Source: CAVYWD01 sp963772225
Lineage (GTDB): Bacteria; Myxococcota; Myxococcia; Myxococcales; UBA5297
Assembly (NCBI GenBank): GCA_963772225.1
Contig: CAVYWD010000004.1
Location: 434,001 to 498,000 of the forward strand
DNA: 64,000 nucleotides
Direction of reading: 5' to 3'
Shown: positions 1 through 6,756 of the stretch, one piece after another
Layout: each line of letters starts with the position of its first letter
Position numbering within the stretch: the stretch's first letter is position 1
Notes under the pieces: model-generated
Told to the model about the DNA's origin: nothing
The model's database searches: none
Seen by the model: the letters and a program-made list of their open reading frames with translations, nothing else
Position numbers and translations under genes: made by a program

Positions 1-426
1 GATGACGTTCTTCGCCGCCCGCTCGCCGCCGCGGCGGTCGCCGAGTCCCACCACGCGCAAGTGCGAGGTGACGGTCGCGGTGCCGGTGGCGTCGCTGAAG
101 GTGGCGACCAGCGTGTGGAGCCCGGGCTCGGCGATGGCGTAGCCGCGCCGGTTGAATCCGCCCCATCCGTCCGCCGTGATGCCGTCGGTCGCGGAAGTGC
201 GCTGGGCGCCGGAGGTGAGCTCCAGCGGAGCGCCGTCGAGCCTCAGAGTCGCCGAGTACGGGCCCGCGCCGGCGCCCTCGACGCGGATGTCGAAGCGCTG
301 GCCCTCGAGAAATCGGGCGCCGTCGGGAGGAACCAGCGTCACGCCCGAGGGGAGGGCGAAGGCGGTCGAGGCTGCGGCCGAGATCAGCGCCGCGCCAAGG
401 AGGCGAATCGGACGATGGAAGGGCAT
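1..426 (-). CDS. Alkaline phosphatase-like secreted protein, N-terminal part (cut by window edge)
   Basis: The first 142 residues of a protein whose remainder lies beyond the window. The start is ATG at 426, immediately after the TGA of the upstream gene (one base between), so the two are probably translationally coupled. Residues 1-24 form a signal peptide (MPFHRPIRLLGAALISAAAS, then TAFA). A beta-rich segment with an Ig-like look follows (about 28-125, including GPYSATLRLDG and PGLHTLVATFSD). The visible part ends in RAAKNVI, which matches the AKNVI(I/F) strand that opens the alkaline phosphatase catalytic fold just before its first metal-binding Asp. The metal and nucleophile residues themselves are off-window. 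Likely role: periplasmic or extracellular phosphomonoesterase. The family call rests on that single motif plus export. Confidence 0.55.
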   Translation of the reverse strand, partial: MPFHRPIRLLGAALISAAASTAFALPSGVTLVPPDGARFLEGQRFDIRVEGAGAGPYSATLRLDGAPLELTSGAQRTSATDGITADGWGGFNRRGYAIAEPGLHTLVATFSDATGTATVTSHLRVVGLGDRRGGERAAKNVI

Positions 427-427
427 G

Positions 428-913
428 TCACGCTCCAATTCGAGAATCACGACGGCTTGGGGGAAGAGGCTTCGCCGGGAGATGGACGCGGAGGCGAAAG
501 AAGGAGGCCGGGCCGTCGCCGCTTGCGGTGCTCCCGACCTCGAGCACGCCGATGACCGCGATGGGCCCGTCGATCGCCGCGGGAGCTTCTCCGGCCATGA
601 TCACGCGGACCGCGCCGGGCGGGAGGTCTCCGGTGCCGCCTCCGCCCTCGTCGCATTCGACCGGTCGCGCCGCGAGCCAGAACCCGCCGGGCGAAGGCTC
701 CTCTTGGCGGGCCATGAAGCCGACGAGCCGGACGCGCTGGCCGGCGAGCGCGCGCGCTTTCTCGCTGGGGACGAGGGCGGTCTTCCCTTCCGCAATCAGC
801 TCGCGGACGCTCAACGTGGGGACCTCGCCCTTCGCGGCCAGCGCTTGGGCGGGCGGAGGCGCCGCCGCGCCCTGGAGACTCGAGAAGAAGAGCAGGGCGG
901 CGAACGGCAGCAC
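428..913 (-). CDS. Small secreted protein of unknown function
   Basis: A 161-residue protein. GTG at 913 is chosen because GGAGG lies four bases upstream and the protein then opens directly with a signal peptide (VLPFAALLFFSSLQGAAA). The mature part has the pattern TLSVRELIAEGK, then GQRVRLVGFMARQEEPSPGGFWLAARP, VECDEGGG and a final beta strand PIAVIGVLEVG. This looks like a small OB/beta-barrel domain, and it resembles the short periplasmic proteins with an RLxGFV strand found near metal-uptake genes. It carries one mature cysteine. It ends one base before the start of the alkaline phosphatase-like gene, so the two form an operon. Function not known. Confidence 0.6.
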   Translation of the reverse strand: MLPFAALLFFSSLQGAAAPPPAQALAAKGEVPTLSVRELIAEGKTALVPSEKARALAGQRVRLVGFMARQEEPSPGGFWLAARPVECDEGGGGTGDLPPGAVRVIMAGEAPAAIDGPIAVIGVLEVGSTASGDGPASFFRLRVHLPAKPLPPSRRDSRIGA

Positions 914-1053
914 GGTGCCTCCGGCGGATGAATATGGGTTCGCTCCCCATGCTGCTCGGAAGGGGGCGACCGGGCAGTGAAAAGGCGGTGAAGGTTGTGT
1001 GACGCCGGGCCCGCCGAGCTCCACCGCTTCTTCAGCTCGTTCGACTGATCCGT

Positions 1054-1878
1054 TCAGTCTGCCGCGAGCGATGCGTTGGCGGCGGCGGCGATCGCCGCGT
1101 TGACTGCTTGGAATAGGGCTTCCGAGATGCGCTCGTACTCGGTCTGCACCTCACCCTGGAAGCCCATGTCGTTCCACGACCCCATGCCGCCAAACACCCA
1201 TGCTTTCTGACACGCGGCGAGAAGGGCGCTCGCCGCGGGCGGGAGAATGCCTTGAGGGGCAAGGTCCTTGTGGTAGACGTCCGAGCCAGCCCCCGTATCG
1301 AGGATGCTCAAGGCGCCCTCGAAACACTCGATGAAGCCGCCGCATTCGTGTTTTCGGGCAAACGGAGCGATCTCGGCGAGCGCCCGTCGCAGACGATCAA
1401 CATGCTTCATGAGGTCGGCGGCAGCGGGCGCCCATCGCCCGTCGGCTTCTCCGACCTTGCCGTAGGTCACCCGCCAGATGCGATTTGCTGGGGCTTGCTG
1501 GTTCCATACAGTCCAGCGAGCCATCCAGAGGGCCGAGTTCGGGGCCCTCGAAAGAGTCGCAATGGACCACCGCTCACCCCCGCCGATGAATCCGGCGCTC
1601 ATCCGGTCGTCGAGACGCGGGTCGCCTGAGCTCTCGTGATCGAGCCGTAGGCCTTGAGCACCTTCGCTTCTCAGCACTTCAAACCAATCGTCCGGTGCTG
1701 CGGCGACGGCGTGTTCCTTCGCCTTGCCACGGAGGCCATGTCGTAGCTCCACGAACTCCACGCGGTCGCAGAACTGGCAGGTCGAATTATCGGGAAAGAA
1801 GCGGGGACGTTCGAGGCCGCGAAGCGCGGCGTTGCCGTGGCACACGATGGCAGCGATTTGTGCGATCGGACCATTCAC
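1054..1878 (-). CDS. Hypothetical protein
   Basis: I do not recognise this 274-residue protein. GTG at 1878 is preceded by AGGAG with an eight-base spacer. The frame stays open further upstream but without a credible start. Visible features: a single CxxC (TCQFCDRVEF, about residues 31-40), a central Trp-rich stretch (ALWMARWTVWNQQAP), and helical segments near the C terminus ending in an Ala-rich helix. There is no signal peptide or membrane segment, so it is probably cytoplasmic. It is divergent from the radical SAM fusion gene, with a gap of 326 bases in which no promoter stands out. Codon use looks ordinary for the region. Confidence 0.5.
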   Translation of the reverse strand: MNGPIAQIAAIVCHGNAALRGLERPRFFPDNSTCQFCDRVEFVELRHGLRGKAKEHAVAAAPDDWFEVLRSEGAQGLRLDHESSGDPRLDDRMSAGFIGGGERWSIATLSRAPNSALWMARWTVWNQQAPANRIWRVTYGKVGEADGRWAPAAADLMKHVDRLRRALAEIAPFARKHECGGFIECFEGALSILDTGAGSDVYHKDLAPQGILPPAASALLAACQKAWVFGGMGSWNDMGFQGEVQTEYERISEALFQAVNAAIAAAANASLAAD

Positions 1879-2204
1879 TTGCTCGACTCCTCGGCTGGGC
1901 GACTCGAAGTCTACTATGACATCGGTCGGCGGCCCATCGGCGGGCCCCGGATGCCGCGCCCGGCAGATGCACGAATCGGCCAACCTCCTCGTCGGCGATG
2001 TCCTGCCCGAAGTCCCTGCCGGCGTGCTCTTCCGCTGCGGCGGCTCGACCGGCGGCCTCCCCGCGCCAGATCGCTGACGCGCATCCCGCGCCATCGGCCT
2101 GACCGCGGCCCTGTAATCCCCTCGCGACTGGGCATCAGGCTCGCGTGGACTGCGCCTTGCAGCCCGCTCGTCGAGCGGCGCACGCCGTCGGAGGAGCGCA
2201 CCCG

Positions 2205-4268
2205 ATGACACCGATTCACGGCGGCTGGGCCGAGACCCCGGTCGGCGGGCTCATCCCCACCGCGCGCGCGGTGGTGGACCTGAACCGGACCTGCAACGCG
2301 AAGTGCGTCATGTGCTACCACGCCCACTCGGGCGAGAAATGGAGCAAGCGGTTCGAGGAGGTCGAGAAGGAGCTTCAAGCGGCGCGCGCGCGCGGCTGCA
2401 CGTCGGTCGACTTTACCGGCGGCGAGCCGACCCTGCACCCGGAGCTCCCGCGGATCATCACCTGCGCCGAGGCGCTGGGGCTCCACACCTGCGTCATCAC
2501 CGCCGGGCTCGCGCGCGGGAAGGTCCAAAGCGCCGTCGCCGCCGGCTGCCGCGAATGGCTGGTCTCGATGCACGGGTTCGAGGCCGGGCACGACGCCATC
2601 GTCCAGGTGCCCGGGGCCTGGCGCAGCGTCAACGAGGCGGTCGAGCACCTGAACGCCGAAGGCTGCTTCGTCCGCGTCAACTGCACGCTGACCCGGCTCA
2701 ACGCGGCCGACCTTCCGAGGCTCGCGCGCCACTACGTCGAATCGGTCCGAGCGCGGGTCGTCAACTTCATCAACTTCAACCCACACGGCCGCTGGTCCGA
2801 CGCCGAGGACGAGGCGATCGCCCGGCGCCTCGGAGAGGTGCAGGTCGGCGTCTCGGAGGTCGCGCCGCCGCTCCGGGAGGCGCTCGAATACCTCGACGCC
2901 CAGAACACCTGGGCCAACGTGCGCTACTTCCCCTTCTGCGCCCTGCGCGGTTTGGAGTCGCACGTCTGCAACAACCCGCAAGTGATGTTCGACCCCTACG
3001 AGTGGGACTACGGCGTCGCGCCCAAGACCACGGCCGCGTATCTCGCGCAGGGCCGAAGGTTCCAGGAAGTCATCGGGTCCAACGAGGGCCCGTGCGCCTC
3101 CTGCGGCGTGCGCGACGTCTGCGGCGGGGTGAACGCCGCCTACGCGCGGCAGCGCGGGTTCGGCGAGCTGACCGCCTACGATGAGGAGAGCGACGACCCG
3201 TACTACTTTCGCGAAGACCTGGAGGTCGACATCGTCGTCCCGGCGTTCGCGCCGAGCCAGACGCTCTCGAGCCTGCTCGCCGACATTCCGCGCGTCACCG
3301 CGCCCCCGTACAACCTGGTCGTCGTCGGCAAGCGCCAGAGCGCCGCGCGCAACAGGAACGCCGGCCTCGACCGGGCGAAGAGCCGCTACGTCATCATGTG
3401 CGACGACGACATCGCGCAGCTGCCCTACGGCTGGAACCGGCAGCTTCTCTACGCGCTCAAAGAGAACCGGGAGCTCGCCGCGGTCTCGGCACGCCTCATG
3501 CGCCCCGATGGCTCCCCGGGCGCCAACACCGCGAACGACTCCTGCCTCGACCGGCCGCTGGTGAAGGTGGCGAACATCCCGACCGCGTGCTGCATCTTTC
3601 GCAGGACGGAGGTGCGCTTCGACGAGCGCTACGTGCGCGCGGGGTTCGAGGACACCGACTACTTCATGGAGCTGCGAAAGGTGCGCGGCGGAGAGGTGGC
3701 CATCTCCAACCTCGTGAAGGCGGTGCACCTCAACGAGGAGAAGAACGGCGGCGGCGCGGGCAACGAGCGGAATCGGGCGCTCTTCCTTGCGAAGTGGGGC
3801 GGAGGCCAGGGCCCGGTCGACCCCGCCGCCCTGTGCGAGCGGGCCCAGGCGCAGCTTCAGGCCGGCGACTTCTCCGGGGCGCTCCAGAACCTGGTGAAGA
3901 TCGCCGGCGCCGGGAAGGCCGACGGGCCGGTCTTCAATCTGCTCGGCTTCGCCTCCTGGAGCTCCGGCGCGCGCGAGGAGGCGCTCCACTACTTCGAGCG
4001 CGCCGCCGCGCTCAGCCCCGGCGACGACGACGCGCTCTCGAACTTCTTCGACGCCGCCTATTCCCTCGGTCGCTTCGAGGCCGTGGAGCGTTTCCTGCGC
4101 ACGCACCCGGGCCAAGGCGCCGCGCGCCCTCCCCAAATCTATTTGCTCGCCGATTGCCTGGCGCGGCAGGGGCGCCGCGAGGAGGCGCGGCAGGCGCTGG
4201 ACGAGCTCGCCGCGATGGCGCCGAATTACCCCGGAGCGGGCGAGCTGCGGCAGAAGGTCGGCGCCTGA
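2205..4268 (+). CDS. Radical SAM - glycosyltransferase-like - TPR fusion protein
   Basis: A 687-residue protein. ATG at 2205 has GGAGGAG eight bases upstream. Residues 23-38 carry the radical SAM [4Fe-4S] motif CNAKCVMC (Cys30, 34, 37), followed by FTGGEPTLHPEL (the GGE motif). A second Cys cluster at about 255-315 (FPFCALRGLESHVC, CASCGVRDVCGG) resembles a SPASM-type auxiliary cluster site. Residues from about 355 switch to a GT-A-like glycosyltransferase fold: VDIVVPAFAPSQTL, then ARNRNAGLDRA, then a DxD-type acidic motif in VIMCDDDIAQLP, then FEDTDYFMEL. The last 140 residues are TPR-like helices (FNLLGFASWSSGAREEAL). Radical SAM proteins make carbon-centred radicals on peptide or small-molecule substrates, and TPRs bind partners. 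The substrate is unknown. Combining all three in one chain is unusual. Confidence 0.75.
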   Translation: MTPIHGGWAETPVGGLIPTARAVVDLNRTCNAKCVMCYHAHSGEKWSKRFEEVEKELQAARARGCTSVDFTGGEPTLHPELPRIITCAEALGLHTCVITAGLARGKVQSAVAAGCREWLVSMHGFEAGHDAIVQVPGAWRSVNEAVEHLNAEGCFVRVNCTLTRLNAADLPRLARHYVESVRARVVNFINFNPHGRWSDAEDEAIARRLGEVQVGVSEVAPPLREALEYLDAQNTWANVRYFPFCALRGLESHVCNNPQVMFDPYEWDYGVAPKTTAAYLAQGRRFQEVIGSNEGPCASCGVRDVCGGVNAAYARQRGFGELTAYDEESDDPYYFREDLEVDIVVPAFAPSQTLSSLLADIPRVTAPPYNLVVVGKRQSAARNRNAGLDRAKSRYVIMCDDDIAQLPYGWNRQLLYALKENRELAAVSARLMRPDGSPGANTANDSCLDRPLVKVANIPTACCIFRRTEVRFDERYVRAGFEDTDYFMELRKVRGGEVAISNLVKAVHLNEEKNGGGAGNERNRALFLAKWGGGQGPVDPAALCERAQAQLQAGDFSGALQNLVKIAGAGKADGPVFNLLGFASWSSGAREEALHYFERAAALSPGDDDALSNFFDAAYSLGRFEAVERFLRTHPGQGAARPPQIYLLADCLARQGRREEARQALDELAAMAPNYPGAGELRQKVGA

Positions 4269-4317
4269 GCGGCAGAGCAGATCAGGAATAGGCCGCGCCG
4301 CGTCGGCGCCCGCTCAG
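4265..4317. terminator. Candidate bidirectional terminator between convergent genes
   Basis: Arms CTGAGCGG (4265-4272) and CCGCTCAG (4310-4317) are exact complements. They enclose a second perfect hairpin, GCGCCG-CGT-CGGCGC (4295-4309). The structure overlaps the stop codons of the radical SAM fusion and of the response regulator. There is no T-run. Confidence 0.4.
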
Positions 4318-4706
4318 CCGCAAACCTGCTGGCCCACCGCGGCGGCGATCGCCCCGAAGAGGAACTCGAGGTCGAAGGGCTTGGGAATCACCAGGTCCGG
4401 CGCCATCCCGGCCGTTCGCTCCCGGATGTCCGCGGCGGCGGACAGGATGAAGACCGGAACGGCGGACCAGGCCGAAACGGAGCGCTGCCGCTCACGGAAT
4501 TCGCGTCCGCTCATCACGGGCATCGCCAGGTCGAGGAGGATGAGGCTGGGCAACCTCTCGGCGGCGCGCAGGTAGTCGAGCGCCTCCTGCCCATTCGCCG
4601 CTTCGGCAACCCGATAGGCGGCGTCCTCGAGCAGCATTCTGATGGACTCGCGGATGTCGCAGTCGTCGTCGACCACCAGGATCGTCTTCGAGGAGTCAGA
4701 CTCCAT
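4314..4706 (-). CDS. Single-domain response regulator (receiver only)
   Basis: A 130-residue CheY-like receiver with nothing beyond the domain. Acidic pocket D13-D15, phosphoacceptor D59 (LILLDLAMP), switch Ser89 and invariant Lys109 (VIPKPF) are all present, so it should be phosphorylatable. It overlaps the 3' end of the histidine kinase gene by 11 bases, which makes the kinase its evident partner. Because it has no output domain, it may act as a phosphate sink, through protein-protein contact, or as the first step of a phosphorelay to an unlinked phosphotransfer protein. The last residues (QQVCG) form a short tail. Confidence 0.9.
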   Translation of the reverse strand: MESDSSKTILVVDDDCDIRESIRMLLEDAAYRVAEAANGQEALDYLRAAERLPSLILLDLAMPVMSGREFRERQRSVSAWSAVPVFILSAAADIRERTAGMAPDLVIPKPFDLEFLFGAIAAAVGQQVCG

Positions 4707-6120
4707 TCGCCCTCGGGGTTCGAGGCAGGTCGATGGTGAAGGTCGCTCCCTCGCCCTTCGCGCTGACGACCTGTACCGACCCGTTCAACGACTCAACAAT
4801 CTCGCGAACAATCCACAACCCCAAACCGAGGCCCGCGAAATCGTGCTCCGAGACGGCGCGCTCGAATCGCTCGAAGATCCGCGCCTGGTCCTCGGGCGCG
4901 ACGCCGATTCCCTGGTCGCGGATGCGGAACCGGGCCCGGCTGTCGACGGCTTCGGTCCAGATTTCGATGGGCTTGCCCTGGCCGTACTTCATGGCATTGG
5001 TCAAGAGGTTGGTGATCGACTGATCGAGCCGGCTGCGGTCCCAGGTGCCCGTCACCGGAGCGCCGGTGTGGAGCGTGACCGAGCAGCCGGCGCTGCGGAG
5101 CTCGGGCTGAAACCGCGCGACGACCTCCTCGGCGAGCGCGCTCAGGTCCACGGGCTCGTACTGCAATTGCAGCCGGCCCGAGGTAATCCGCGAGATGTCG
5201 AGGAGATTGCTCACCAGAATCGTCAGGCGCTTGACCTGCTTCTCGGCGATGTCGAGGCTCGGCGCCAGCGCCGGAGCGCGACCGGCGAGGCGGTCCTTCT
5301 CCAGCTTGCGCAACCTCTGAAGCTGGAGCAGGAGGGGAGTGATGGGGGTCTTCAGCTCATGGGAGGCGACGGACAGGAACTCGTCGCGCGCGGTCACCGC
5401 CCTGCGAAGAGCGCTGTCCTGCTGCTCTATCTGCTCCAGCATCTGGTTGAAGGTCCGCCCCAGCTGGCGGATCTCGTCCTGCCGCGCGCTCTCCGGGTCG
5501 TTGACGCGAATCGAGTAATCCCTTCTTTCGGAGATCGCGCGCGCAGTCGACGCCAAGTCGAGGATGGGCCGGGAGATCGCCCGCTGGAGGCGCGTGGCGA
5601 TGAGCAGGGAGGCGCCCAGCGACAGGAACAGGATGAGCCCGGTGATCAGCAGGTAGCGGGTGATCCGCGCGTCGGCTTCCTTGAGGTCGGACTGGAGCGC
5701 GAGGCTGGCGATGCGCGTCCCCTCGGAGACGATGGGGTACCTGAGGTGGAGGCGGTCTCGGGTGAGCAGGTGGTCCTTCCCCTGGTCCAGCGGCGGCGCC
5801 GGCTTGACCTCGTTCTCCTGCCCGCGCACGTAGCGGGCGAAGCGCGTGCCGTCCGGAAGGTCTATCTGGGCAGTGACGATGTGCCGCTGGGCGTGCAGCG
5901 CCGAGAGCGTCTCAGCGGCCGCCTTGGAGTCGTGAAACAGGATCGCCGCTGTGCTGTTGGCGGCAATGATCTGCGCGTAGGTGCGCAGCTCGCGGACCAT
6001 CGAATTCCGGTAGGTGAAGTAGTCGTACAGCACGAACGCCGCGCACGCGGACAGGAGCGCGGTGGACGAGGCCAGGACGCCCAAGCGGACGAGCTGCGTG
6101 CGGATCGTCGCGCGCGGCAT
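4696..6120 (-). CDS. CHASE8-type membrane sensor histidine kinase
   Basis: A 474-residue inner-membrane kinase: TM1 about residues 13-33, periplasmic CHASE8-like sensor about 35-145 (IIAANSTAAILFHDSKAAAE is the family's typical opening), TM2 about 155-175, HAMP about 176-230, HisKA with phospho-His254 in SHELKTPI, then HATPase (N box NLLTNAMKYG, G1 box DQGIGV, G2 box GLGLGLWIV). The ATG directly follows the TGA of the YfiR-like gene, and the 3' end overlaps the response regulator. CHASE8 is the periplasmic domain of the YfiN/TpbB diguanylate cyclases, which YfiR represses. Here the output is a kinase rather than GGDEF, so the inferred arrangement is YfiR-controlled kinase signalling. Confidence 0.88.
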   Translation of the reverse strand: MPRATIRTQLVRLGVLASSTALLSACAAFVLYDYFTYRNSMVRELRTYAQIIAANSTAAILFHDSKAAAETLSALHAQRHIVTAQIDLPDGTRFARYVRGQENEVKPAPPLDQGKDHLLTRDRLHLRYPIVSEGTRIASLALQSDLKEADARITRYLLITGLILFLSLGASLLIATRLQRAISRPILDLASTARAISERRDYSIRVNDPESARQDEIRQLGRTFNQMLEQIEQQDSALRRAVTARDEFLSVASHELKTPITPLLLQLQRLRKLEKDRLAGRAPALAPSLDIAEKQVKRLTILVSNLLDISRITSGRLQLQYEPVDLSALAEEVVARFQPELRSAGCSVTLHTGAPVTGTWDRSRLDQSITNLLTNAMKYGQGKPIEIWTEAVDSRARFRIRDQGIGVAPEDQARIFERFERAVSEHDFAGLGLGLWIVREIVESLNGSVQVVSAKGEGATFTIDLPRTPRANGV

Positions 6121-6672
6121 TCACTCTTCGACCGAGCTGGCGAGCCGGAGCAGCTTCGAGCTCACCTCGAGCCCGGCGCGGCTGGTCGCCTTGAGGTTGA
6201 CCGCGAAGCGGACCTTTCGCTCCTCCAAAAACATGCTGACGGCGCCGCCGTTCCTCAGGAAGCCCTCGAAGTCCCCCACGGTCAAGACGGGCGCCGTGTT
6301 CAGCGTCTTGACGATCTCGGGCAGCGAGCCGCTTTCGGAGCGGCTGATGTACAGCACGTGGCAGCGATCCAGGTCGCGCAAAGTCTTGAAGCGCTTGACG
6401 GTCACTGGCTTCCCCTGAACGACGCCCCCCGCGGAGAGCCGGTCGAGCACGCCGTCGAACGGATCGGCGCCGAGCACCCCGATGACGAAGGAGGATTCTT
6501 TCGCCTGGGCCGATTGCTTGGGCCACTCGACGAACTTGCCGAAGTTGTACAGAAAGGCGGCCTTGACCTCGTACTCGCCCAGCGCCGCGCCCTCGGCCGC
6601 TGTAGCCAGCGAGAGGATCGCAACGAGATAGAGCCAGCCACGACGGCGCGTGAATTCCTTTCGTCGCGCCAT
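6121..6672 (-). CDS. YfiR family (DUF4154) periplasmic protein
   Basis: A 183-residue exported protein. ATG at 6672 is chosen over an upstream ATG because GAGGAAGG lies eight bases before it and a clean signal peptide follows (MARRKEFTRRRGWLYLVAIL, then SLATAAEGA). The mature protein starts with the family hallmark YEVKAAFLYNFGKFVEWP and keeps FVIGVLGADPF, RCHVLYIS and GGAVSMFLEE. In Pseudomonas, YfiR binds the periplasmic domain of YfiN and holds it inactive. The mature chain here has only one Cys, so the disulfides known from Pseudomonas YfiR are absent. The stop codon abuts the ATG of the CHASE8 kinase, which supports direct control of that kinase. Confidence 0.88.
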   Translation of the reverse strand: MARRKEFTRRRGWLYLVAILSLATAAEGAALGEYEVKAAFLYNFGKFVEWPKQSAQAKESSFVIGVLGADPFDGVLDRLSAGGVVQGKPVTVKRFKTLRDLDRCHVLYISRSESGSLPEIVKTLNTAPVLTVGDFEGFLRNGGAVSMFLEERKVRFAVNLKATSRAGLEVSSKLLRLASSVEE

Positions 6673-6756
6673 CGGCTGAGCCTTCCTCGCGAACATTTGG
6701 CAGACCCGGCGGTCCACGCCCTCCCCTGGCGGGCCGACCGGCGTCCAGCCCGGTGG

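Noticed and set aside
1914..4136. Minus-strand frame of about 740 codons opposite the radical SAM fusion
   Set aside because: Low-complexity translation; the plus strand has intact Cys motifs and a good ribosome site.
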